Source: Bacteroidales bacterium
GTDB lineage: Bacteria; Bacteroidota; Bacteroidia; Bacteroidales; Muribaculaceae
Direction: 5' to 3'
NCBI GenBank assembly: GCA_014800065.1
Contig: JAAVGX010000064.1
Span: 1-10,155, forward strand
DNA: 10,155 nucleotides
Position 1 is the first letter of the stretch, and each line of letters begins with the position of its first letter. The notes under the pieces were generated by a model. It was given only the letters and a program-made list of their open reading frames with translations. It searched no databases and was not told the origin of the DNA. Below, piece after piece: positions 1-7,296 of the stretch. The position numbers were made by a program, and so were the translations under genes.

Positions 1-308
1 TAAGAGCCTGCATTAGGGAGGAAGCACATCACGATAATGGCCACCAGCGCCCCTGCCACGAGATATGGTAAACGACGACCGAGGCGATTCCATGTGCGGT
101 CGCTTGCCGAGCCTACTATAGGCTGAACAATCAGCCCCATCAGCGGGGGTAAAATCCAGAAATAGCTCAAATCATGAGGGTCGGCGCCGATGGTTGAAAA
201 AATTCGGCTCACCTGAGAACTTTGGAGCGCATAGGCTATCTGAACTCCGAAGAAACCGAAACTCAGATTCCAAAGTTTCCAAAAACTTAAGTCTTGTTTT
301 TCCTGCAT
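1..308 (-). CDS. MFS sugar transporter, SLC45-like, N-terminal part (cut by window edge)
   Basis: Reading the minus strand from the ATG at 308 gives 102 codons with no stop before the window ends, so only about the first quarter of a usual 400-500 residue carrier is present. Seen: three hydrophobic segments at about residues 12-29, 47-67 and 80-98. Between the second and third is the cytoplasmic loop SDRTWNRLGRR (69-79), a form of MFS motif A. The segment LWNLSFGFFGVQIAYALQ followed by QVSRIF and by WILPPLMGLIVQP resembles the SLC45/sucrose-proton symporter group that is common in Bacteroidetes. From family knowledge, it would be an inner-membrane proton-coupled carrier for a glucoside such as maltose or sucrose; the substrate cannot be read here. 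It follows nfo by 53 bases and may be read through from it, since no clear promoter was found in the gap. The three 9-base repeats at 323-349 lie just upstream. Confidence 0.85.
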   Translation of the reverse strand, partial: MQEKQDLSFWKLWNLSFGFFGVQIAYALQSSQVSRIFSTIGADPHDLSYFWILPPLMGLIVQPIVGSASDRTWNRLGRRLPYLVAGALVAIIVMCFLPNAGS

Positions 309-322
309 ATTGTTTAAGGTGA

Positions 323-349
323 AGTAAATAGAGTAAGTATAGTAAGTAT
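323..349. repeat. Three tandem 9-base repeats upstream of the MFS gene
   Basis: On the plus strand the units are agtaaatag, agtaagtat and agtaagtat. The last two are identical and the first differs at two positions. They fill half of the 53-base gap between the nfo stop (362) and the MFS start (308), ending 14 bases before the start codon. A partial minus-strand -10-like box, TAAATTTA, lies just before them near the end of nfo. The array would therefore lie in the leader or promoter spacer of the transporter mRNA. Function is unknown: it could be a slippage-prone spacer, a protein-binding site or chance AT-rich sequence. Confidence 0.7.
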
Positions 350-361
350 GATAATTTAAAT

Positions 362-1210
362 TTATGCCTGAATATCGAGACTCTTGAGCCAAGCAATCTC
401 TTGCTTCCAGATGTCGGGATTGGGTGTTTCGAGAATCATGGGGATTTTATCCATCCGATTGTCGCGCATCAACCGTCGGAAGAATTCTTCGCCGATGGTG
501 CCCTGCCCTACCGAGGCGTGTCGGTCGATACGCGAACCGACCTCTCGCTGAGAGTCGTTGATGTGCATTCCCTTGAGGTATTCGAACCCAACAATCCGAC
601 TGAAACTGTCCCAGCACTCGTTGTACCCTTCCTCAGTGGCGAGGTTGAAGCCTGCAGCCATTGCATGAGCGGAGTCGATGCACACACCCACACGGGTTTT
701 ATCTTCAACTTTGCTTATGATATGAGCCAGATGCTCAAAGGAGTATCCCAGATTAGAGCCCTGCCCGGCTGTATTTTCAATCACCGCGGTCACATCCTCG
801 GTCTTGTCGAGACAATAGTTAAGCGATTCGGCGACCAGGTCGAGGGCCTCATCCTCGGTCATTTTTTTCAGGTGTGCCCCGGGGTGGAAGTTCAGCAGTC
901 CTACCCCTAATTGCCGGCACCGACGCAGTTCGTCGGTGAAGGTACGCCTCGACAAGGCGAGCTTCCTTGGCTCCGGGGAACAGAGGTTCACCACGAATGC
1001 CGAATGAGGCAGAATCTGCATCTTTCCGAAGCCATAGCGCGCACAAATTTCACGGAAGCGCGCCACTTCTTCTTCGGTGTAAGGAGGATTGTTCCAGCGT
1101 GTTGCATCTATTAGATTGAAGGCAAAAGCAGTGGCACCCAGCAGGTGAGCCTGCTCGGGAGCAACATCCACGGAAGGAAGAGAATCCACATGTGCACCGA
1201 TGTACTTCAT
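362..1210 (-). CDS. nfo: Endonuclease IV (apurinic/apyrimidinic endonuclease), deoxyribonuclease IV
   Basis: This 282-residue protein is full length for the family (285 in E. coli). It cleaves the DNA backbone 5' to abasic sites and removes blocked 3' ends in base-excision repair, in the cytoplasm. All nine residues that bind the three zinc ions in E. coli Nfo are present at the same numbers: H69 (LPHS), H109 (NFHPGAH), E145 (IENTAGQGSNLG), D179 and H182 (CIDSAH), H216 (MHIND), D229 and H231 (RIDRH), and E261 (ILETP). This makes the AP endonuclease 2 TIM-barrel assignment and catalytic competence very likely. The ATG at 1210 gives the expected MKYIGAHV start. A Bacteroidetes-type promoter lies about 20 bases upstream, with no strong Shine-Dalgarno. 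The gene stands apart from the SGNH genes before it (63-base gap) and may be cotranscribed with the MFS gene after it. Confidence 0.98.
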   Translation of the reverse strand: MKYIGAHVDSLPSVDVAPEQAHLLGATAFAFNLIDATRWNNPPYTEEEVARFREICARYGFGKMQILPHSAFVVNLCSPEPRKLALSRRTFTDELRRCRQLGVGLLNFHPGAHLKKMTEDEALDLVAESLNYCLDKTEDVTAVIENTAGQGSNLGYSFEHLAHIISKVEDKTRVGVCIDSAHAMAAGFNLATEEGYNECWDSFSRIVGFEYLKGMHINDSQREVGSRIDRHASVGQGTIGEEFFRRLMRDNRMDKIPMILETPNPDIWKQEIAWLKSLDIQA

Positions 1211-1232
1211 TTTTCAGGAATTGATGTCGGTG

Positions 1233-1264
1233 CAAATATACAAAATATTAATTTATAACCCGAA
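1233..1264 (-). promoter_or_regulatory. Predicted Bacteroidetes-type promoter of nfo
   Basis: On the minus strand a -7 box TATATTTG (1240-1233) matches TAnnTTTG in full. Exactly 20 bases upstream is TTCG (1264-1261), three of four matches to the -33 TTTG. Transcription would start around 1225-1228, leaving a leader of roughly 15-18 bases before the ATG at 1210. The surrounding sequence is AT-rich. This suggests nfo is expressed independently of the ftsY cluster upstream. Confidence 0.65.
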
Positions 1265-1273
1265 TAATATATG

Positions 1274-2548
1274 TTAAATCATAGCTTCGATGATAGCATC
1301 GGCCAGAAGATTCCCCAAAAGGCGATAGCCCGTGGCGGTGAAATGCACTCCATCCTTTGATAAAAGTTCCGCAGAGCGCAGATTGTCGGCACTACCCGTA
1401 ACGGCATAGGTGTCGTAGACGGCCACGCCGTTTTCACGCGCGTAGTTGAGAATCAGATTTCGCATGGTTGCCACTTTGGGGTTATCCACCAGCGTCACCG
1501 TGCGCCTGCGCGAGCCCTTCCGGCGGGTGGACATTCGCTTTTTGCACTCAGTGGGAGTGACCAGCAGAATCCTTGCTTCGGGATTGTGCGCCTGAATGGT
1601 CTTAATCAATTCGTCGATATTATATAAGACTTCAGAGGGGTCAATTTTTCCGAATGCTTCATTGGTTCCCAATGCAATCATCACCAAATCCGGCTCCAGC
1701 ACTGCAAACTCGCGTCCAAAAGAGGGAACAGAGTTATAAGAGGAGTATGTGGCTCCGTTATTTCCAACGGAATGGACATAGGCACCCGTGATATCCGACG
1801 ACAGCATGGCACCGGCGAATGTCACCGAGCCGTGGCGTTCGAATGTGAGTGTCACCTGGTCAAGAAGTTCGCGGAATGCGATTTCGTAGACTCCATCATC
1901 AGTGTCGGCCGCCCCGAAAATTTGCTCTACCCCGTCGGCAACCGCCTTGCTGATGGACACCGAGCCCGAGCCTTCGTAGAAGAAGGTGATGCGGTCGAAG
2001 GGAGTTTTGCACGAAATTTCGATGTTGAATTGAGTATTGACGGGTTCGATTCCGATTCCACTGAAAGGCATAATCGTTTCCCATGGTTGCTTGAGCAACT
2101 TGGAAGATCGATAAGGCTCGGGAAAGGTGAAGGTATAATCGAAAGGCTCATTTGTTCCTGCGGCTTTAAAGGGAATAATCAAGCCACGCCCTGCAGCACC
2201 CAGCCGTTCGCTGAGGCGCTCGCGAACGATTGCTCCGTTGAAGTCGGCCTGAACGTGGGAGTCGCCTAAATAGACTACCGATGTGATGCCTTCGCCAAGT
2301 TGTGAATTTAATACAGAACGCTGTAAGCCGGACCAGTCGGCGCCGTTGAACTCAATATGATTCGCGTCGAGATTCAGAAAAGGATAATCGGAATAGTTAA
2401 CAGCAATTTCGCTTTCGGATTCAAATTCGGGGTTCAGTCGAAGCTCAGTCTGGTTTTCGTCGGCATCATCAATGTCGGCAGTGCTGATTTGCGCATCAGC
2501 CCACAGAGGCAGAAAAAAAGCCAGAAGCAGAACAAAAAATTTATTCAT
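1274..2548 (-). CDS. Exported SGNH/GDSL hydrolase with inserted beta domain (second of tandem pair)
   Basis: This 424-residue protein is predicted to be periplasmic. A signal peptide covers residues 1-19, with hydrophobic stretch FVLLLAFFLPLW and a signal peptidase I site ADA|Q. SGNH blocks are complete: block I LGDSHVQ (nucleophile S97), block II VGNNGAT (G262), block III LGTNE (N296), and block V KDGVHFT (D399, H402). Between blocks I and II, about residues 130-250 are strand-rich, as in esterases such as Ape1 that carry a carbohydrate-binding insert. From the family, it should hydrolyse an ester, probably an acetyl group on a cell-envelope glycan; the substrate is not shown. Residues 336-350 are unusually basic (RMSTRRKGSRRRT). 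The ATG at 2548 was chosen because it begins the signal peptide. An in-frame start at 2707 would bury that peptide 53 residues inside. The start overlaps the stop of the preceding SGNH gene by 8 bases, implying coupled translation. Confidence 0.9.
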   Translation of the reverse strand: MNKFFVLLLAFFLPLWADAQISTADIDDADENQTELRLNPEFESESEIAVNYSDYPFLNLDANHIEFNGADWSGLQRSVLNSQLGEGITSVVYLGDSHVQADFNGAIVRERLSERLGAAGRGLIIPFKAAGTNEPFDYTFTFPEPYRSSKLLKQPWETIMPFSGIGIEPVNTQFNIEISCKTPFDRITFFYEGSGSVSISKAVADGVEQIFGAADTDDGVYEIAFRELLDQVTLTFERHGSVTFAGAMLSSDITGAYVHSVGNNGATYSSYNSVPSFGREFAVLEPDLVMIALGTNEAFGKIDPSEVLYNIDELIKTIQAHNPEARILLVTPTECKKRMSTRRKGSRRRTVTLVDNPKVATMRNLILNYARENGVAVYDTYAVTGSADNLRSAELLSKDGVHFTATGYRLLGNLLADAIIEAMI

Positions 2549-4019
2549 TGAGAGAGGATTGGATTGCGTGTTGAAGAAGTTTAGCCATCGCAGCGCCACC
2601 CTTGTGGTTAAGGTGGATATAGTCAGCGTTGACGAGTTTGTCCTTACGCCATTGCACCACAGCATCGCTTCCACCCATGGCCGCACGCATATCCCAGAAA
2701 TGGGCACCGGTTGCAGAAGCAGCTTTTCGCTGAGCTTGGGTCATAGCGGCACTGGTAGCCATAGAGTGAACCTCGCCCCCTTTCTTATGTCCGCGGTCGC
2801 TGATTCCGAGCACCAGAATATCGGCCAGCGGATAGGCCTCACGAATACGCTCGATGGTGGCAATCATTGCTTTTTCGTAGGTGACGTAGTTTGTTTGTGA
2901 GGCGCTCAGAGCATTCATGCCGTACTCAAGTATTATGAGGTCGTAGGGCATATGGGCAGCCATACCGTGTGCCAGCGGCACGTTCATGCGCCTGTGGCTT
3001 ATACCACTGTAACCGCGCACGGACATGCAATCGAGCTGAATACCGGTAGAATCGGACAGGTATGTGCCAAGGCCGATTATGCCGGGCAGGTCGGCCGTGA
3101 CCTCCGCGATGGTGGTTTCGGCATCAAGCGTAATCATCTGAGGCATCGGAGATGGCGACACATTCACGGAATAGAGCTCGTCATCATCAACACTGATGGT
3201 TATATTTCCGTGATTCGGAGCTATAAAAAGCACAGAAGTGCGGCCCCATGATTTTGTTCGAGGGGAAAATTTTGCGCCTTTGTAAACGGAAGTCGCCTTA
3301 TGCTCGGCACGTCCATATTCCCCTGCCAAGGTGAGCAGAGTATCGGAGCTTTTCATTTCCTTTATGGATGTCATCTTCCATCCTTTTCCACCGCTTTGGT
3401 TTACGGATTGGCGAAATCCTGCCATCTCCGTGCGCATATTTACATAGCCCACGCCTCGACCGCCATACGCCTCCTGAAGTCCGTCGCGCAAGTTCTGGGT
3501 GAGGATATCACCCTCGATGAAAGAGTCACCGATTACAGCAATTCTGACGGGACGCTCATTCACATGCTCCAGAGCTCGGGCAAAATTAGCCAAAGGTTTG
3601 GCGGCTGAGTAGTTTTCGATACCAATAGACCCGTCAGCCAAGACCGGCGCGGCCGACAATGGTTCGATAATAAGTTCGGGGGCGGCCTCTCCGAGAGCGG
3701 TACTGTCGGCGATATTGGTGTTGAGGCGCACTTGAGCAAACCCTTCCGCCGGGAGGGTATCGGGTCCCACAAAGAGGAGTTCTTCCGGAATGCTCACAGT
3801 GTCGGGTTCGAGCCCCGTAACCATCAGGGCTTCGAGCTCGGGGTCGATCATCGTTTCAGCTTCAACAAACTCCTCTACTTTAGGAAACAGGTCGCCGAAG
3901 AGGTCGAAATCCTTGATGCGGTTGCCTGTCCATCGGCTCCAAGGCAAGCAGGAGAGACCGATGAGGGCCCCCATGGAGATGAAGATAACGATGAAGGTAT
4001 GTAGCGAACCGCGGTTCAT
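2541..4019 (-). CDS. Membrane-anchored SGNH/GDSL hydrolase with acidic stalk (first of tandem pair)
   Basis: This 492-residue protein has one N-terminal hydrophobic segment (residues 8-27) and should be anchored in the inner membrane facing the periplasm. GLSC at 21-24 is a weak lipobox, so a lipoprotein is possible. Residues 36-130 are acidic, proline-containing and probably disordered, like a stalk. The SGNH blocks follow: block I IGDSFIEGD (S166), block II VRGYSGISH (G336 or G339), block III YGMNA (N369) and block V ADYIHLN (D466, H469), so the catalytic set is complete. A strand-rich insertion lies between blocks I and II (about 225-330), as in its downstream neighbour. The closest functional model I can suggest is Ape1/PatB-like O-acetyl esterase or transferase action on peptidoglycan or another envelope glycan; this is inference. 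The start codon overlaps the stop of the isochorismate synthase gene (ATGA), and its own stop overlaps the next SGNH gene by 8 bases. Confidence 0.88.
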   Translation of the reverse strand: MNRGSLHTFIVIFISMGALIGLSCLPWSRWTGNRIKDFDLFGDLFPKVEEFVEAETMIDPELEALMVTGLEPDTVSIPEELLFVGPDTLPAEGFAQVRLNTNIADSTALGEAAPELIIEPLSAAPVLADGSIGIENYSAAKPLANFARALEHVNERPVRIAVIGDSFIEGDILTQNLRDGLQEAYGGRGVGYVNMRTEMAGFRQSVNQSGGKGWKMTSIKEMKSSDTLLTLAGEYGRAEHKATSVYKGAKFSPRTKSWGRTSVLFIAPNHGNITISVDDDELYSVNVSPSPMPQMITLDAETTIAEVTADLPGIIGLGTYLSDSTGIQLDCMSVRGYSGISHRRMNVPLAHGMAAHMPYDLIILEYGMNALSASQTNYVTYEKAMIATIERIREAYPLADILVLGISDRGHKKGGEVHSMATSAAMTQAQRKAASATGAHFWDMRAAMGGSDAVVQWRKDKLVNADYIHLNHKGGAAMAKLLQHAIQSSLNE

Positions 4020-4990
4020 TTATTGTCACTGAAAAATTTGATGAGGGGTGCTGCTTTAGCTTCTGTTTCCAGCCATTCGCTCTCAGGGTCGGAATCCTTG
4101 ATGATGCCGCTGCCGGTGAAAATCTCGTATTTACCGCCGTCAACATGAGCGCATCTGAGCACGGCATAATCCTGCTTATACTGTTGGTCGGAAAAGGACA
4201 ATATGCCGGTATAGAATTTACGGGGGAATCGTTCGTATTTCCGAATATTTTCAATTGCCATTTCACGCGGATATCCGCAGATGGCCGGCGTGGGATATAG
4301 GGCTTTGAGTACTTTGGAGTAGTCCTTCCGAGAACAGTCCACTGAGATTCGGGTCAACAAATGCCTCACCGTTCCATAATGACTTACTTCTCTTTCAAAC
4401 TGAACAGCCGGAGCATAGGGCGCAATCCGGGAGAGAATGTCATCCACCACTATCTTATGCTCTAAATAATCCTTGGCGGTCCAGGGGCTATTCAATGTGC
4501 GGGTTCCTGCCAGAGCTTGAGTCTTTATCCGATCATCGCGAAACTTGTGGAGCAATAATTCGGGCGAGGCACCAAACCATAAGCCTGTTTCGGGGGTGTA
4601 GAATACATAGCAATATTCCACAAAAAAATTCTTGAAATAATCTTCAAAACGGGCCGAGAACACTTCGGGGTTTGTCAAATCGACCTTCATATCGCCTGCA
4701 ATCTTTCGTACAATCACCGTCTTATCATAAGGATGCCCGAAAGAGGCAATCAAATCGGATATATCACTAATATATTCATCGTGTGAGGTGGATGTGAAAG
4801 GCGGATTTTGGTACTCCTTATCCTTCTTATCGAAAGGCCAGGGACGGACCTTATACTTACCGAATACCAGCGTTCCGTCCTTTTGCGTTGTACAATGATT
4901 AATCAGGGTCATCTTTCCCCAACAGTGTCGGAACAGGCCGAAAGATTTGCCTGCGGCATACAATTCAGCCGCTCGTGTGTATACGCTCAT
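4016..4990 (-). CDS. menF: Isochorismate synthase (MenF/EntC-type chorismate-binding enzyme)
   Basis: The 324-residue protein belongs to the chorismate-binding family and probably converts chorismate to isochorismate, the first step of menaquinone synthesis, in the cytoplasm. Motifs in order: KTVIVRK with K90 at the place of the water-activating lysine of EntC/MenF, FGASPELLL (139-147), LAGTR (160-164), EHKIVVDDI with metal-binding E178, YPTPAICGYP (232-241), FYTGILSF, and a C-terminal GSGII...SEWLETEAKA holding E305 and E309. The lysine at 90 and the alanine in LAGTR argue for isochorismate synthase rather than anthranilate synthase or aminodeoxychorismate synthase. It is shorter than E. coli MenF (431), missing N-terminal sequence. 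I chose ATG 4990, 10 bases after the rimO stop. An in-frame ATG at 5035 would add 15 residues and overlap rimO by 35 bases. No menD, menH, menC or menB lies in the window. A siderophore role (EntC) cannot be excluded but has no supporting neighbours. Confidence 0.88.
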   Translation of the reverse strand: MSVYTRAAELYAAGKSFGLFRHCWGKMTLINHCTTQKDGTLVFGKYKVRPWPFDKKDKEYQNPPFTSTSHDEYISDISDLIASFGHPYDKTVIVRKIAGDMKVDLTNPEVFSARFEDYFKNFFVEYCYVFYTPETGLWFGASPELLLHKFRDDRIKTQALAGTRTLNSPWTAKDYLEHKIVVDDILSRIAPYAPAVQFEREVSHYGTVRHLLTRISVDCSRKDYSKVLKALYPTPAICGYPREMAIENIRKYERFPRKFYTGILSFSDQQYKQDYAVLRCAHVDGGKYEIFTGSGIIKDSDPESEWLETEAKAAPLIKFFSDNK

Positions 4991-5000
4991 AGGGGTGAAT

Positions 5001-6317
5001 TCACTCTTGATTGAAATATTCTCCCACGAGGTCAAACCCGTCGGTACCGGTGATTTTCACATTGTATATATTGCCGACTTCGAGAGGCACTTCGGACTTT
5101 ACCACCACCACGCAGTCCACCTCGGGGGAGTCGTACTCGGTGCGGCCGATGTAGTGGTCGGGCATTTTCTCGTCGATGATTACACGCAATGTTTTGCCAA
5201 CCTTTTCAGCCGCTACTTCATTAGCTATTTCCTCCTGAACGGCCATCAGACGCTCTACCCTGCGGTCCTTCTCCACCTGCGGGATTGAGTCGGTGAAATT
5301 TGCAGCTGCATAGGTATCGTCCTCTTCGCAATAGGCAAAGGCGCCAAGGCGCTCGAAACGTTGCTCGCGCACAAATTCGATGAGGTTTTCGAATGCTTCG
5401 TCGGTTTCGCCGGGGAAGCCGGTCATCATTGTTGTGCGGATGTGAATGCCGGGTACTTCGCGGCGGATACGTTCGAGGAGCTGACGAGTCTCCGCCACCG
5501 TGATGTGGCGGCGCATATTTTCGAGCACGCGGTCGTCGGAGTGCTGGAGGGCGATGTCGAGGTACTTGCATACGTTGGGATGACACGCCATTACGGGCAG
5601 GATGTCGTAGGGGAAATCGGCCGGGTAGGCGTAGTGCAGGCGAATCATTTCCACACCGGGGATAACTGCCATACGGTCGATCAGTTCGGCCAATCGGGAA
5701 GTTTTGCCCGGCAGATCTTTTCCATAGGAGGAAAGGTCCTGTGCAATGATGTTGAATTCCCGAGTGCCGTTCTGAGCCAATTCTGTCACTTCCTGAAGAA
5801 TCTCCTCAACGGGACGTGAATGATGGCGTCCGGTGATCAGTGGAATGGCGCAGAAGGCGCAGAAACGGTTGCAGCCCTCGGATATTTTGATATATGTGTA
5901 GTGGGGTGCCGTGGAGAGTGTGCGCTCCCAATCGCGCGAGTTGTCCACGGCTTTCGAAGAGATATCGCTGATGATATTCTCCCAATCGAATTTACCATAA
6001 AGGCCGTCGGCTTGGGCAAATTCATCTTTGAGTTCGGCCCGATAGCGTTCGGTGAGGCATCCCATCAGATAGACGGCATTCAGTCTGCCCTGCTCCTTGT
6101 TTTGAAGCGCCTGAAGAATGTTTTCAATACTTTCTTCCTTAGCGTCGCCAATAAAACCGCAGGTATTGATAATCAGTGTCGAGCCATCGGTGGGAACGTC
6201 GTCAACGAATCGCACTTCAAAATTGGATGCATCAAAACGGTGGGCAAGTCGTTCGCTGTCCACCAGATTTTTGGAGCATCCAAGGCTTAGAATCGAAATT
6301 TTATTATTTTTTCTCAC
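5001..6317 (-). CDS. rimO: Ribosomal protein S12 methylthiotransferase RimO
   Basis: This 438-residue radical-SAM enzyme adds a methylthio group to a conserved aspartate of ribosomal protein S12. Seen: the N-terminal MTTase domain with C14 (LGCSKNLVDSE), C53 (NTCGFI) and C87 (MGCLTERY) for the second iron-sulfur cluster; the radical-SAM CxxxCxxC at C149, C153 and C156 (GCNRFCAFC); and a C-terminal TRAM domain from about residue 375. The segment IPLITGRHHSRPVEEI and the length distinguish RimO from the tRNA enzyme MiaB. The start is GTG at 6317, giving RKNNKISILSLGC, which matches the normal spacing to the first cysteine. No ATG lies nearby. It overlaps the end of ftsY by 14 bases, so its translation is likely coupled to ftsY. 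The ftsY-rimO pairing is common in Bacteroidales. Confidence 0.97.
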   Translation of the reverse strand: MRKNNKISILSLGCSKNLVDSERLAHRFDASNFEVRFVDDVPTDGSTLIINTCGFIGDAKEESIENILQALQNKEQGRLNAVYLMGCLTERYRAELKDEFAQADGLYGKFDWENIISDISSKAVDNSRDWERTLSTAPHYTYIKISEGCNRFCAFCAIPLITGRHHSRPVEEILQEVTELAQNGTREFNIIAQDLSSYGKDLPGKTSRLAELIDRMAVIPGVEMIRLHYAYPADFPYDILPVMACHPNVCKYLDIALQHSDDRVLENMRRHITVAETRQLLERIRREVPGIHIRTTMMTGFPGETDEAFENLIEFVREQRFERLGAFAYCEEDDTYAAANFTDSIPQVEKDRRVERLMAVQEEIANEVAAEKVGKTLRVIIDEKMPDHYIGRTEYDSPEVDCVVVVKSEVPLEVGNIYNVKITGTDGFDLVGEYFNQE

Positions 6318-7272
6318 GTTTACCGAAGAGTGACTGCAGGAAAGCGCGTTTGTCGAAGGGCTGGAGGTCTTCTATTCCTTCGCCGATGCCAATGTATTTA
6401 ACCGGGATATTAAACTGGTCGGAGATTCCGATAACTACCCCGCCGCGAGCGGTTCCGTCGAGTTTGGTCACAGCCAGGTCGGTAACGTTTGTTGCAGCGG
6501 AGAATTGCTTGGCCTGCTCGAATGCATTCTGGCCCGTAGAACCGTCGAGCACCAGGAGGATTTCGTTGGGGGCATCGGGGATGACCTTCTTCATCACACC
6601 GCTGATTTTGGAGAGCTCGTTCATAAGCCCTACCTTTGTGTGAAGACGACCGGCGGTGTCGATTATCACGACATCCACACCTTTTGCCACTGCAGAAGAG
6701 AGGGTGTCGTAAGCCACGGCGGCGGGGTCGGACCCGAGTTTCTGCTTCACCAACGGCACATCTGCCCGCTGCGCCCACACTTCGAGCTGGTCGATGGCAG
6801 CGGCGCGGAACGTATCGGCGGCTCCGAGCATAACACTGTAACCGGCCGACTTATACTGATATGCAAGTTTACCGATGGTTGTGGTTTTGCCTACGCCGTT
6901 GACTCCAACCACCATTATCACATATGGTTTCTTGCCTTCGGGCAACACAAAGGGCTCATCGGTGCCGGTGGTAGAGTCGGCAAGCATATCGCCGATTTCT
7001 TCCAGGAGCATTTCATTGAGCTCGTTCATATCCACATAGCTGTCGCGTGAAGCGCGCTCTTTAATGCGGTCTATGATTTTGAGAGTGGTTTCAACACCAA
7101 CATCGCTTGTGACGAACACTTCTTCGAGCTCATCGAGGAAGTCGTCGTCGATAGTGCGTCGGCTTGTAAATACGCGTTTCAGCTTACCCAGCAAACCTTC
7201 CTGAGTACGCTGCATTCCGCGGTCAAGATTCTCCTTTTTCTCGCGTGTGAAGAACCGGTCAAAAATTCCCAT
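6304..7272 (-). CDS. ftsY: Signal recognition particle receptor FtsY
   Basis: This 322-residue SRP GTPase docks SRP-ribosome complexes at the inner membrane for cotranslational insertion of membrane proteins. The helical N domain covers about residues 20-100 (GLLGKLKRVF...DEFLDELEE-like). The G domain follows: P-loop GVNGVGKTTT (123-132), the insertion-box segment DTFRAAAIDQLEVW (153-166), DTAGR (205-209), TKLDGTARGG (269-278) and the closing GIGEGIEDLQPF (295-306). The long acidic A domain of E. coli FtsY is absent, as in many Bacteroidetes; a short basic amphipathic start (MGIFDRFFTREKK) remains. I chose ATG 7272, with AAAGGAAAG about 9 bases upstream as a Shine-Dalgarno-like site. An in-frame TTG at 7299 is rejected because it sits inside the predicted -7 promoter box. 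This is the first gene of a tight five-gene cluster ending at 1274. Confidence 0.98.
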   Translation of the reverse strand: MGIFDRFFTREKKENLDRGMQRTQEGLLGKLKRVFTSRRTIDDDFLDELEEVFVTSDVGVETTLKIIDRIKERASRDSYVDMNELNEMLLEEIGDMLADSTTGTDEPFVLPEGKKPYVIMVVGVNGVGKTTTIGKLAYQYKSAGYSVMLGAADTFRAAAIDQLEVWAQRADVPLVKQKLGSDPAAVAYDTLSSAVAKGVDVVIIDTAGRLHTKVGLMNELSKISGVMKKVIPDAPNEILLVLDGSTGQNAFEQAKQFSAATNVTDLAVTKLDGTARGGVVIGISDQFNIPVKYIGIGEGIEDLQPFDKRAFLQSLFGKREKK

Positions 7273-7296
7273 ATATGGCTTTCCTTTATTTTTATG

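Noticed and set aside
401..910. Plus-strand 169-codon frame opposite nfo
   Set aside because: It is antisense to a gene whose nine metal ligands are all conserved; the product has no recognisable domain.
2549..2707. 53-residue N-terminal extension of the second SGNH protein
   Set aside because: It would place a clear signal peptide in the middle of the protein and lies wholly within the coding end of the previous SGNH gene.
3581..3588. TAATTTTG box on the minus strand within the first SGNH gene
   Set aside because: There is no TTTG at 19-21 bases upstream and it sits in coding sequence; a match by chance is likely in AT-rich codons.
3589..3602. Inverted repeat GCCAAA-GG-TTTGGC
   Set aside because: It lies inside the coding region of the first SGNH protein, has only a 2-base loop and no T run, so it is not a terminator.
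4991..5035. Longer start of the isochorismate synthase at ATG 5035
   Set aside because: It overlaps rimO by 35 bases and adds residues with no family resemblance. ATG 4990 gives a 10-base gap. I cannot exclude it fully, since neither start has a strong ribosome site.
5221..5586. Arginine- and proline-rich 121-codon frame on the minus strand
   Set aside because: It is an out-of-frame shadow of rimO, with composition typical of a frame-shifted GC-rich reading.
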